Of a DNA stretch of 26,405 bases, positions 7,631 through 14,611 are shown piece by piece. Under the pieces are notes generated by a model. The model ran no database searches. It was not told the DNA's origin and was given only the letters and a program-made list of their open reading frames with translations. Both the position numbers and the translations under genes were made by a program. Position 1 is the first letter of the stretch. Every line of letters begins with the position of its first letter. The DNA is from an uncultured Rickettsiales bacterium. GTDB lineage: Bacteria > Pseudomonadota > Alphaproteobacteria > Rs-D84. The DNA lies in assembly GCA_900549365.1 (NCBI GenBank), contig UROD01000005.1:1-26405 (forward strand), in the 5' to 3' direction.

Positions 7631-9066
7631 CAATCTTTCTTTCCTGCGGCCTTGGATACTGCGTCAAATATCTGTTGTGGCATACCCCAAATCTTTTTGC
7701 CCAAATCCTTGGTCCATGTACCAAAATCAAATTGTTCTTTGCTGTCTTTGCCCAGAATCGCATCAACCTTTGGCGATATGGCAAAGAAATACAACACGAA
7801 CATAAAGAACATTATCAGCAAGAAATCAAACCCGTCGTCCAAGAAATCAAATGCGTTTGGATATGTGCGTTCAACCATTGCGCGTTGTGCGGTAAAGCAA
7901 TCTTTGAATTTATCAGCGTCCATTTCGCCATCTGATAACGCAACGCGTTCACATGTTGCAAACACGTTCATAACCGACATAGTTTGCGCATCTGGGTTTT
8001 CCACCGTGCGCCCCAACAGTGGTGGCATAATTGCACTGTACCCATCGGCGGGCCCTGGGAAAAATTCGTCGGCGGCAAATGATACCGTTGCGTATATAAT
8101 CAGAATCTTTAACGAAATCGCAACAATCTGAACCGCGGATTTAACCAGCATCGTTACCGCATTGGCAACAACATTACTGGCCAGTTTCCACGTCCCTTCG
8201 AACGCAGTCGCGGCAATTATCAGTGGCAGGAATATGATAATAAACACCAATTTGAATACAATCGACAACACTTGGAAAAACAGGTCAAATCCAATTATCA
8301 AAAACATTATGACCAGTACGAATCCCGCAATCCATGTGAATGCACCACCGCCCATTCCCAGCCATGCATAATTCATCATTGCAAAGCCGCCTGCCGCCCC
8401 CGCCAGCATCACGGCGTTCAAATTGCCCATAGTGCACATAAACGGTTGCAGAATTGGGTTTAATAAATCGCCCGATGCAGGGTTAGCAATTGCGCCACAC
8501 TGTGTTGCATCAACAACGCCCGATGCCGCCATTGACAATTCTGCGCCAACATACAGTACCGGTGTAATTGTGACATTTGAAATCGCGCGCAACGCGGTTG
8601 TGCCACCCATACCCAGTGTCCCCAGAATTGCCCCAACAAACATTATGCGTGCGGCTTGTCGCCATACTTTGTCGAACCACGCAGAAAATTCCAGTTTCTT
8701 TTCCTTGGTGTCCAACGCAGTTGTTTTTTTCGCGGCGTCCCAAATATATTGCGTTGTGTATATAAACAGATAAATGCCAAAACCAATTACCAATAAAATC
8801 CAAATATTATCCAGCATCGCTGTCCAGAATATTTCTGCGGCATTACCAATTACGCTGAACAGGTCTGAAATATACCCACACAGGAAACAGCCATTTGCGC
8901 TGGCAATATCATCGCCCGCACCAATCGCGGTTAAAAAGTTCTGGGTGCTGGTGTATGTCAATGCCGCACCGCCAATGGACGATGATAAATACCAAATTCC
9001 CAGCCCAATTGCAATTGCGCCCATCAAGAAACGAATGGCCATGGAAATCAGTTTTGCTTTCATCAT
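7630..9066 (-). CDS. VirB6/TrbL-like type IV secretion membrane protein (B)
   Basis: This polytopic membrane protein has 478 residues, the longest of the five. It starts at ATG 9066 in an ATGA overlap with the preceding stop. The N-terminal hydrophobic helix (residues 8-30) is followed by a C-x-x-C pair (C60-F-L-C63), then several transmembrane helices and a loop with C-x20-C (TQC ... FMC). The shared hydrophobic block here is IIIFLPLIIAATAFEGTW. A C-terminal segment around KIWGMPQQIFDAV ends in GKKD. It corresponds to the same architecture as proteins A and C-E. The exact role within the secretion channel is inferred. Confidence 0.72.
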   Translation of the reverse strand: MMKAKLISMAIRFLMGAIAIGLGIWYLSSSIGGAALTYTSTQNFLTAIGAGDDIASANGCFLCGYISDLFSVIGNAAEIFWTAMLDNIWILLVIGFGIYLFIYTTQYIWDAAKKTTALDTKEKKLEFSAWFDKVWRQAARIMFVGAILGTLGMGGTTALRAISNVTITPVLYVGAELSMAASGVVDATQCGAIANPASGDLLNPILQPFMCTMGNLNAVMLAGAAGGFAMMNYAWLGMGGGAFTWIAGFVLVIMFLIIGFDLFFQVLSIVFKLVFIIIFLPLIIAATAFEGTWKLASNVVANAVTMLVKSAVQIVAISLKILIIYATVSFAADEFFPGPADGYSAIMPPLLGRTVENPDAQTMSVMNVFATCERVALSDGEMDADKFKDCFTAQRAMVERTYPNAFDFLDDGFDFLLIMFFMFVLYFFAISPKVDAILGKDSKEQFDFGTWTKDLGKKIWGMPQQIFDAVSKAAGKKD

Positions 9067-10271
9067 TTCGCACCGCCTTTGTCATCTTTCTTTGGTGCAT
9101 CGCCACCCGACAGAACTGTTTTTGCTATTTTCGTCGCGGCCTGTACCACATCTGTGGTCAGACGCATTGCGTCATCGGCCAACTGGTCACCCATTTTGTG
9201 TTCTTCGCTGACATCAAACGCCGACAGAACCATTTTTGTAACCTCTGGAATTTGGTCGTATATGAAATTCAAAACATAGACCAGAACAACCGAACTGATT
9301 AAAGTGATTTGTGCCAAATTATCTTCGTTCAAATCGGCTGCAAAAACATCGCCCGACAAAATCGCGCCCATCAATTCGGCGGCCGATGTCCCAGGGGCGG
9401 AAAAGAATTTTGCAATAATAACCATAATTACTGTGTATGTCAGCACGCACGATGCCAACGATATAATTGCGTTTAACAAACTCTTGAATTGTCCAACGCC
9501 CAGTTTTGAACCCAATCCCGACATCCACGATGGCACGTCTGATGCACCTTTGAACGAAACCATAACCAATGACAACGGAAAGAAAAATGCAAAGAACATC
9601 ATCGCAATAATAATGTCCACAAAGTAAAAACAGAACCGAACAAATAACTTGAAAAATCCATAGAATAAATACAGTCCTACAAAAAATAACACAATATGCT
9701 TTATCAGTGCGCCAATGCCCAACAATGCTTTCCATGTAAATGCACTGTCCATTACGGCAATCCCCAGTTTCATAAATGATTGAAACTGTGTAATTGTTGT
9801 TTTCATCAGCAATATAATCGTATCACGTAATTGCGGGCGATAGAATCCATCGTTGGACATTTCCATCGGCTGATACGTAACCTTTTCATTTACTGTACTG
9901 GTGTTGGTTTGCAGCATACTCTGGCTGTACACCAATGCGATTTTTGATGCGGGTTCAAACGTGACCTGTGTCATAAAACGCGGGAACACAACACCCATAG
10001 ACAGAAATGTCAAGGCCACCAGTGAATTGATAAATACCGGTCGTATGGATTTTGCATACCATGGATCGCGCACGCCACCCTTGATATTTTGCCATACGGC
10101 ATTGATGACAAAGAATGCGAACAATACGCAAAATATAATTGCACAGAAAATTGCAAACTGTTTGTATATGGCCGCAGCCGCCGTTGATACAATCTGGAAC
10201 AGGCGGTCAAAAACCTCGCATCCCCAGCACTGGACGGCAGAATCAACCAAAGAATCCATGAATCCGTTCAT
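9063..10271 (-). CDS. VirB6/TrbL-like type IV secretion membrane protein (C)
   Basis: This is a 402-residue polytopic membrane protein, the shortest of the five, and it has no signal peptide. Near its N-terminus it carries C15-W-G-C18 followed by EVFDRLF, closely matching the CWSCQLF of the divergent paralogue E. Hydrophobic helices follow, with the shared block FFAFFFPLSLVMVSF and a tryptophan (DVPSWMSGLG) soon after it. The tail is hydrophilic and Lys-rich (PKKDDKGGAK). Unlike the other four it lacks the large-loop cysteine pair. It overlaps its neighbours by 4 nt on both sides, so translation is probably coupled. Confidence 0.72.
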   Translation of the reverse strand: MNGFMDSLVDSAVQCWGCEVFDRLFQIVSTAAAAIYKQFAIFCAIIFCVLFAFFVINAVWQNIKGGVRDPWYAKSIRPVFINSLVALTFLSMGVVFPRFMTQVTFEPASKIALVYSQSMLQTNTSTVNEKVTYQPMEMSNDGFYRPQLRDTIILLMKTTITQFQSFMKLGIAVMDSAFTWKALLGIGALIKHIVLFFVGLYLFYGFFKLFVRFCFYFVDIIIAMMFFAFFFPLSLVMVSFKGASDVPSWMSGLGSKLGVGQFKSLLNAIISLASCVLTYTVIMVIIAKFFSAPGTSAAELMGAILSGDVFAADLNEDNLAQITLISSVVLVYVLNFIYDQIPEVTKMVLSAFDVSEEHKMGDQLADDAMRLTTDVVQAATKIAKTVLSGGDAPKKDDKGGAK

Positions 10272-11572
10272 TTCTTTTTAATCCACCCAATTGCTGTGCC
10301 AACCTTGCTGCCTAAACCTTTGACGTTTTTCCACGTGCCAGACGCGTCAGAACTGACCTGTTTGTACAATTTGTCCATGCCCGAACCGACATAGGAATTT
10401 AACTGGTCGCGCGTCATTTCAAATATGCGCAGCATTAAATAGAACGTCAAAATTGATGAAATCCATAACATTGAATGCCCACCAAATCCAATGCCAGTAT
10501 TTGCCATCTGTGGCATATTGCTGGTGGCCGTACCACCGGCGGCAACTACAAATATAGAACTGGACCAATTAAACAATGATTTCACAATCGCCAAATTGAC
10601 ACACAGAATAAATGCGCACGCAATCATCGTGATAATCAAGTGTTGCAACGCCTTGGTTATTCCGGAAAATGCCGGCCACACATCAAACCACTTGTTGGCG
10701 TCTTTTGGTTTGGCAACCCACGTCAGAACTTGAAACGGGTACAATACCAATGCCATACCGAAATTAAATATCGCCTGAATAATCAGCAACGCCATAAACA
10801 AATTACTGCCCACAAATGCAACAACCAACAGTATGCCTGATATGACGTTCATAAAATCTTCGCCACCGTGTGGCACCAAGGTCAACAACCCGCGCAGCCC
10901 GCGCACAATAAATTCAAATCCACGTTTGATAATCTGATTGTTGGCGTGTGATATGTCGGACACTGGTTGCACCAAAAATTCACATGATGATTTGCTAATC
11001 CAACCGTGTGCCACAATATCAGGCGGGCATTCCACAGCGGGTGCGGCAATGCCTGTTTCATTTATTGTTTCAGTAATGCTGTGCGTGTACAGTGCCCCAA
11101 ATTGCAAGAACGGATTGACCAGCCATTCGGTTACGTACACGGGGCGAATCTGTAACAACACAACTGCGGCAAAAATCGCACGAAATCCAGAATGTAAAAC
11201 ATTTGTCGTGATTTTTTCGGCTGTAACATTGCCCGATGAAAAATCGCCGCCACCCGAAAAACCAAAGAAACCCACCCATAATTTTGGCAGGTATAATTTA
11301 ATCAAATACAGCGATATAGAAACGGCAACAAACCCCCATATCAAAACGTAAATTATGCCGTTGCCATTACCCACAAAAAATTCGTATCCACCCGTCGCCA
11401 CCGCCATCAGCGCGTCCAAAACAATCGGCACCAGTGGGGCCAGATTTAACGCATCAACAATTTCATATTGTGCAAATGCTGGCACGGGTACGCCCGCACA
11501 AAACGCCGCAATCGCCAACACCGGCAATGCGCGCATCATGCACGTAAAAAGATTGCGTTTTGATAAAAACAT
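10268..11572 (-). CDS. VirB6/TrbL-like type IV secretion membrane protein (D, first in operon)
   Basis: This is the first gene of the four-gene operon, 434 residues. A signal peptide (about residues 1-34, ending VPVPAFA before QYEIV) is followed by about six transmembrane segments. The periplasmic loop has a cysteine pair (AVECPPDIV ... KSSCEF, C-x14-C), and the shared block is MALVLYPFQVLTWV. The C-terminus, WKNVKGLGSKVG then IGWIKKK, resembles that of paralogue E (MWGNLKKWYTAIKK). A GA-rich site (AGAGAGA) precedes the ATG. The promoter is the minus-strand half of the palindrome at 11600-11636. The stop overlaps the next start as ATGA. Confidence 0.72.
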   Translation of the reverse strand: MFLSKRNLFTCMMRALPVLAIAAFCAGVPVPAFAQYEIVDALNLAPLVPIVLDALMAVATGGYEFFVGNGNGIIYVLIWGFVAVSISLYLIKLYLPKLWVGFFGFSGGGDFSSGNVTAEKITTNVLHSGFRAIFAAVVLLQIRPVYVTEWLVNPFLQFGALYTHSITETINETGIAAPAVECPPDIVAHGWISKSSCEFLVQPVSDISHANNQIIKRGFEFIVRGLRGLLTLVPHGGEDFMNVISGILLVVAFVGSNLFMALLIIQAIFNFGMALVLYPFQVLTWVAKPKDANKWFDVWPAFSGITKALQHLIITMIACAFILCVNLAIVKSLFNWSSSIFVVAAGGTATSNMPQMANTGIGFGGHSMLWISSILTFYLMLRIFEMTRDQLNSYVGSGMDKLYKQVSSDASGTWKNVKGLGSKVGTAIGWIKKK

Positions 11573-11599
11573 TCTCTCTGGTATCTAAATTATCTGTTC

Positions 11600-11636
11600 A
11601 ATTATATCACAATTTGGGACAAAATGTGATATAATT
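11600..11636. promoter_or_regulatory. Palindromic divergent promoter of the VirB6-like genes
   Basis: AATTATATCACA (11600-11611) and TGTGATATAATT (11625-11636) form perfect 12-bp inverted arms, separated by 13 bp. Each arm contains an extended -10 box TGATATAAT, one pointing to the four-gene minus operon (TATAAT at 11606-11601) and one to the plus-strand gene at 11646 (TATAAT at 11630-11635). The -35 region of each promoter overlaps the -10 box of the other, so polymerase could hardly occupy both at once. The symmetry could also be an operator for a dimeric regulator. Confidence 0.65.
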
Positions 11637-11645
11637 ACAAATAAA

Positions 11646-12935
11646 ATGAGCCGTTTGAAACAGTTTTGGATTGTTTTTTTATCGTTCCTGCCAATTTCGG
11701 CGGGCGCGGTTGCGCCATTTATAATTCAGGGCCTGATTGGTGCAACGGGCATATTGGGGTATTCAATATATCGTAACATGTCGCCGACCAATATGGCGGA
11801 CGCAATGAACTTCTTTTCATCGTGTTGGTCGTGCCAGTTGTTTTCAGATATTGTTACGGCAATGTCCAATTTGTTGCCACGTGTGTACAGTGCAATAGGC
11901 AGCGTGATAATTCCAATTGCGGCGGGATTGACCGCGGTATGGTTCGCATGGAAAATATTTTCAGGATTCTTGAATGCTAAAATTGACCAGCCATGGTCAA
12001 TTGCCAGTGCATTCAGTACGCATCTGATAAAATTGACCACGGTGTGCGCATTGCTGTTGATACCATTGCCACGTATGTTAAATGACATTATTTTTGAACC
12101 AGTGTTCAGTATTGGTTTTACGCTGAACAGGGCGGTTACCGGTAATGAAAAATTTGCCGAATGTATGGTTGCAACCGCTGTCGCAGATTCTGTGTCGGTC
12201 GACACCGCCGCGGCAAATGCGGGCGCATATTCACCAAAACTGCGCCACGGATTGACCTGTGAAATCGCCAATGTGCACCAGATAACAGGTCTGGGTATGA
12301 CGGTTGGATGGACGATGATGAACATGGCATTTGATACACAATATATGCATAAATTGATGTGGAATGTGCCAGTGTTCCCAAATGTTCCAATCTTTTTTGC
12401 GGGTCTGTTGGTATTGGTGCTGTTCCTGATGGCGTTGTTGCCAGTGCCCCTGTATTTTTTAGAGGTATTTATAAAACTGTCCATGGATTTAATAATGTTG
12501 CCGTTTATGTTCTTGTCATGGCTGTTTTCGGGCTGGCCCATATTCCCCAGTGGTGGCAAAAATATTCAGGCGATTGTAAATGACGTGGTCAAAGGAACGG
12601 CTGGTATTGCCATGGTGGGCGTGTTTATAACATTTGCTGTGATGTTCCTGAATGCGGTGTTTGGCGCGTGGGGCGGGGCATCGCGGTTGGCCACCGCGCT
12701 GGCGCAAAACGATTCGTATTTTTTGATGGATGGACTGATGTTGCGTAACGACAGCATTATCACAATCCTGATGATGGGAATCTTTATCACAATGTTTATG
12801 ACCATGATTCCTGCGCTGGTCAAGGCGTTGTTTGCCAACGTGAATATTCCAACGTCATTCTATGAAGGGGTAAAAAAAGACCTCGATACCATGTGGGGCA
12901 ACCTGAAAAAATGGTACACCGCGATAAAAAAATAA
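11646..12935 (+). CDS. VirB6/TrbL-like type IV secretion membrane protein (E, divergent)
   Basis: This is the fifth family member, 429 residues, read away from the other four. A signal-like start (LKQFWIVFLSFLPISAGAVA) is followed by C60-W-S-C63 with QLF after it, at the same residue numbers as the C-x-x-C of protein B. Several transmembrane helices follow, with a C-x31-C loop (KFAEC ... GLTC) and the shared block LIMLPFMFLSWLFSGWP. The tail is MWGNLKKWYTAIKK. The -10 box ends 10 nt before the ATG and no Shine-Dalgarno sequence is seen, so the mRNA would be leaderless or nearly so. The next gene starts 68 bp downstream with its own -10 box. Confidence 0.72.
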   Translation: MSRLKQFWIVFLSFLPISAGAVAPFIIQGLIGATGILGYSIYRNMSPTNMADAMNFFSSCWSCQLFSDIVTAMSNLLPRVYSAIGSVIIPIAAGLTAVWFAWKIFSGFLNAKIDQPWSIASAFSTHLIKLTTVCALLLIPLPRMLNDIIFEPVFSIGFTLNRAVTGNEKFAECMVATAVADSVSVDTAAANAGAYSPKLRHGLTCEIANVHQITGLGMTVGWTMMNMAFDTQYMHKLMWNVPVFPNVPIFFAGLLVLVLFLMALLPVPLYFLEVFIKLSMDLIMLPFMFLSWLFSGWPIFPSGGKNIQAIVNDVVKGTAGIAMVGVFITFAVMFLNAVFGAWGGASRLATALAQNDSYFLMDGLMLRNDSIITILMMGIFITMFMTMIPALVKALFANVNIPTSFYEGVKKDLDTMWGNLKKWYTAIKK

Positions 12936-12986
12936 AAAATCAAGCCCTTTATTTAACATGCCCCCCTTTTTTGTGCCGTCCGAATC

Positions 12987-12995
12987 TGATATAAT
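12987..12995 (+). promoter_or_regulatory. Extended -10 promoter for the 172-aa gene
   Basis: TGATATAAT (TG at 12987-12988, TATAAT at 12990-12995) ends 8 nt before the ATG at 13004, with no Shine-Dalgarno sequence and no clear -35 box. It is the same nine bases as at 1262 and in the VirB6 divergent promoter. Confidence 0.6.
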
Positions 12996-13003
12996 TCTTA
13001 GCA

Positions 13004-13522
13004 ATGAAGCAATATCCGATTCTTTATTGGCCACGCAGAACGACCGGTGATGATGATTACCGCCTGTCGCGCAAGGTCATAAATACTGCAACCGGTATAA
13101 TGCCTGATGTTATGACTGATGATTTGGATGTGGCGGGTGCGCTGCGCGATAATCCAGATGCAACGATATATTACCCTGTTTTTTGTGAATCAACCGGTTG
13201 GTGGGGCGAATTACTGGGGTCTGATGCGGTTGTGACCGATAAACTGATTATATCGCCAGAATGCCAGTTGATGGTTATTCGTGCATCATCTGTGGCGTCG
13301 GCCGCGCATAATTCGGGCCAAAATCAATTACTGGCGGCGGAAATATACCCAACCAGTGGTTTTTTCAAGAAAATGAATTCTGGCATTGCAACGGTGGCCG
13401 ATATGCTGGCCACGGATGCGGGCACGATTTTGGCATTGTTTTCTGGTAAAAACCAATCACAGTTCATAAATGTACTGGAATCTACGGGCAATTCATACCT
13501 TGGATGCATTGGTCGTTACTAA
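13004..13522 (+). CDS. Hypothetical protein, 172 aa
   Basis: I do not recognise this protein. It begins MKQYPILYWPRRTTGDDDYR, has no signal peptide or obvious transmembrane segment, and contains an aromatic patch (TIYYPVFCESTGWWGELLG) in the middle. A region of small and hydrophobic residues (ATVADMLATDAGTILALFSG) near the C-terminus could form a helix pair. The intact frame, close-fitting promoter and codon use like its neighbours support a real gene. It lies just downstream of VirB6-like gene E on the same strand, so a link to the secretion system is possible, but it has its own promoter. Confidence 0.65.
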   Translation: MKQYPILYWPRRTTGDDDYRLSRKVINTATGIMPDVMTDDLDVAGALRDNPDATIYYPVFCESTGWWGELLGSDAVVTDKLIISPECQLMVIRASSVASAAHNSGQNQLLAAEIYPTSGFFKKMNSGIATVADMLATDAGTILALFSGKNQSQFINVLESTGNSYLGCIGRY

Positions 13523-13528
13523 TATTTC

Positions 13529-13556
13529 TTGCAATACAGAAAAATCCTTGTATAAT
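13529..13556 (+). promoter_or_regulatory. rpmE promoter
   Basis: TTGCAA (13529-13534), a 16-bp spacer and a perfect TATAAT (13551-13556). The leader of about 30 nt contains an AAAGGG ribosome binding site ahead of the ATG at 13592. Confidence 0.75.
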
Positions 13557-13591
13557 CTGCACGCTAAAAAATTTAAACAAAGGGTAATAAG

Positions 13592-13804
13592 ATGAAAAAA
13601 GGAATTCATCCTGAATATCACGAAATCAACGTCACACGTACAGACGGCAAAACTGTAAAAATGTACAGTTCTGTTAAAAAAGATTTGATTTTGTCCACAG
13701 ATAACTTGAATCACAGTGCATGGACCGGCCAGCGTACAAATTCTGGCGAAAAGGGCCAGCGTGTTGAAAAGTTCAAGGGTAAATTTGCTGGATTTAACTT
13801 CTAA
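13592..13804 (+). CDS. rpmE: 50S ribosomal protein bL31
   Basis: This is a large-subunit ribosomal protein of 70 residues starting MKKGIHPEYHEINVTRTDG, with the conserved HSAWTGQ block and an FKGKFAGF C-terminus. It contains no cysteine, so it is the zinc-free form. An AAAGGG site lies 8 nt before the ATG. The IMPase-like gene follows after 27 bp with no terminator, so the two are probably cotranscribed and end at the hairpin at 14538-14566. Confidence 0.95.
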   Translation: MKKGIHPEYHEINVTRTDGKTVKMYSSVKKDLILSTDNLNHSAWTGQRTNSGEKGQRVEKFKGKFAGFNF

Positions 13805-13831
13805 TCTAAAATACGGAAACGGGGCGCCGAA

Positions 13832-14536
13832 ATGGAACTGTTGATAAAGGGTTCAACGGAATTAAACAAGATGTTTATGGCATTGCAACGCACGGCCAGT
13901 GGGTTGCGCCATGATTTTGGTGAAATTGAAAACCTGCAACAGTCATTGCATGGTGCACACGATTTTGTGCAAAAGGCGTCTGCCCGTATCGAAGAAAGTA
14001 TTCTGAATGATTTGTTGTTGGTGCGCCCATCGGCGGGTCTGCTGACACCTAATGTAACGCGCGATGGCGATGGTCGCGATGAATTTGTGTTGTCGCTGTC
14101 GGGTGCGGCGAACTTTGTTCGTGCAAATCCGCATTTCGCGATTTCATTGGCGTTGCGCACAAACGACGAAACCAAAATCGCGTTGGTGTATTCCCCAATC
14201 GATGAACGCCTGTATTATGCAGAGGCAGAACGTGGTGCATACGCGTTTTCCGCGTTTCATTCCGCCCGCGTCAAGGTTTCTAATATCGCAGAATTGCCAA
14301 ACGCAACAATCGCATTTAACACGAACGATTCGCGCACTGTATCGGCGGACATTCGTCGCACGGGTTGCCCAGCATTGGATTTGGCATGGGTTGCATCGGG
14401 CAAATTCGATGGTTTTGTATCTGACCCGTTGGACTTTGCCGAAATCGCCGCTGGTGACCTGTTGGTACGCGAAGCAGGCGGAAAAATTTCCATGGGTGCG
14501 GATTTAATTGCCACCAATGGTAAAATTGAATTGTAA
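13832..14536 (+). CDS. Inositol monophosphatase-fold protein (SuhB-like), catalytic residues missing
   Basis: The 234-residue product matches the IMPase family over its length: NFVRANPHFAISLALR follows the active-site loop, and the C-terminal half contains ALDLAWVASGKFDGF and IAAGDLLVREAGG. The metal-binding residues are gone. The usual D-P-L-D-G-T reads L-S-L-S-G-A (87-92), the GEE motif ahead of it is not recognisable, and the W-D before IAAG reads A-E (E204). It is therefore probably not a phosphatase. E. coli SuhB has a role in rRNA antitermination that does not depend on catalysis, and the position beside rpmE would suit such a role, but that is inference. Confidence 0.8.
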   Translation: MELLIKGSTELNKMFMALQRTASGLRHDFGEIENLQQSLHGAHDFVQKASARIEESILNDLLLVRPSAGLLTPNVTRDGDGRDEFVLSLSGAANFVRANPHFAISLALRTNDETKIALVYSPIDERLYYAEAERGAYAFSAFHSARVKVSNIAELPNATIAFNTNDSRTVSADIRRTGCPALDLAWVASGKFDGFVSDPLDFAEIAAGDLLVREAGGKISMGADLIATNGKIEL

Positions 14537-14537
14537 T

Positions 14538-14566
14538 TCGCGGGGCGTTTGCCCCGCTTTCTTTTT
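14538..14566 (+). terminator. Rho-independent terminator after the IMPase-like gene
   Basis: GCGGGGC stem, GTTT loop, GCCCCGC, then TTTCTTTTT. Confidence 0.88.
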
Positions 14567-14575
14567 GTCATATAC

Positions 14576-14604
14576 TTGCAAAGTTCAAATAAATATCTTA
14601 AACT
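14576..14604 (+). promoter_or_regulatory. Possible promoter for the PBP1a gene
   Basis: TTGCAA (14576-14581), a 17-bp spacer and TAAACT (14599-14604). The -10 box is a weak match. The predicted start falls at or next to the ATG at 14612 and there is no Shine-Dalgarno sequence, so this would be another leaderless mRNA. Confidence 0.45.
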
Positions 14605-14611
14605 TTGTGTC

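Noticed and set aside
11600..11636. CRP-type operator in the divergent palindrome
   Set aside because: The TCACA and TGTGA halves are in the opposite order and at the wrong spacing compared with TGTGA-N6-TCACA.
11726..12559. 277-codon open frame on the minus strand
   Set aside because: It is antisense to VirB6-like gene E, whose signal peptide, cysteine motifs and promoter are clear. The antisense product shows no domain.
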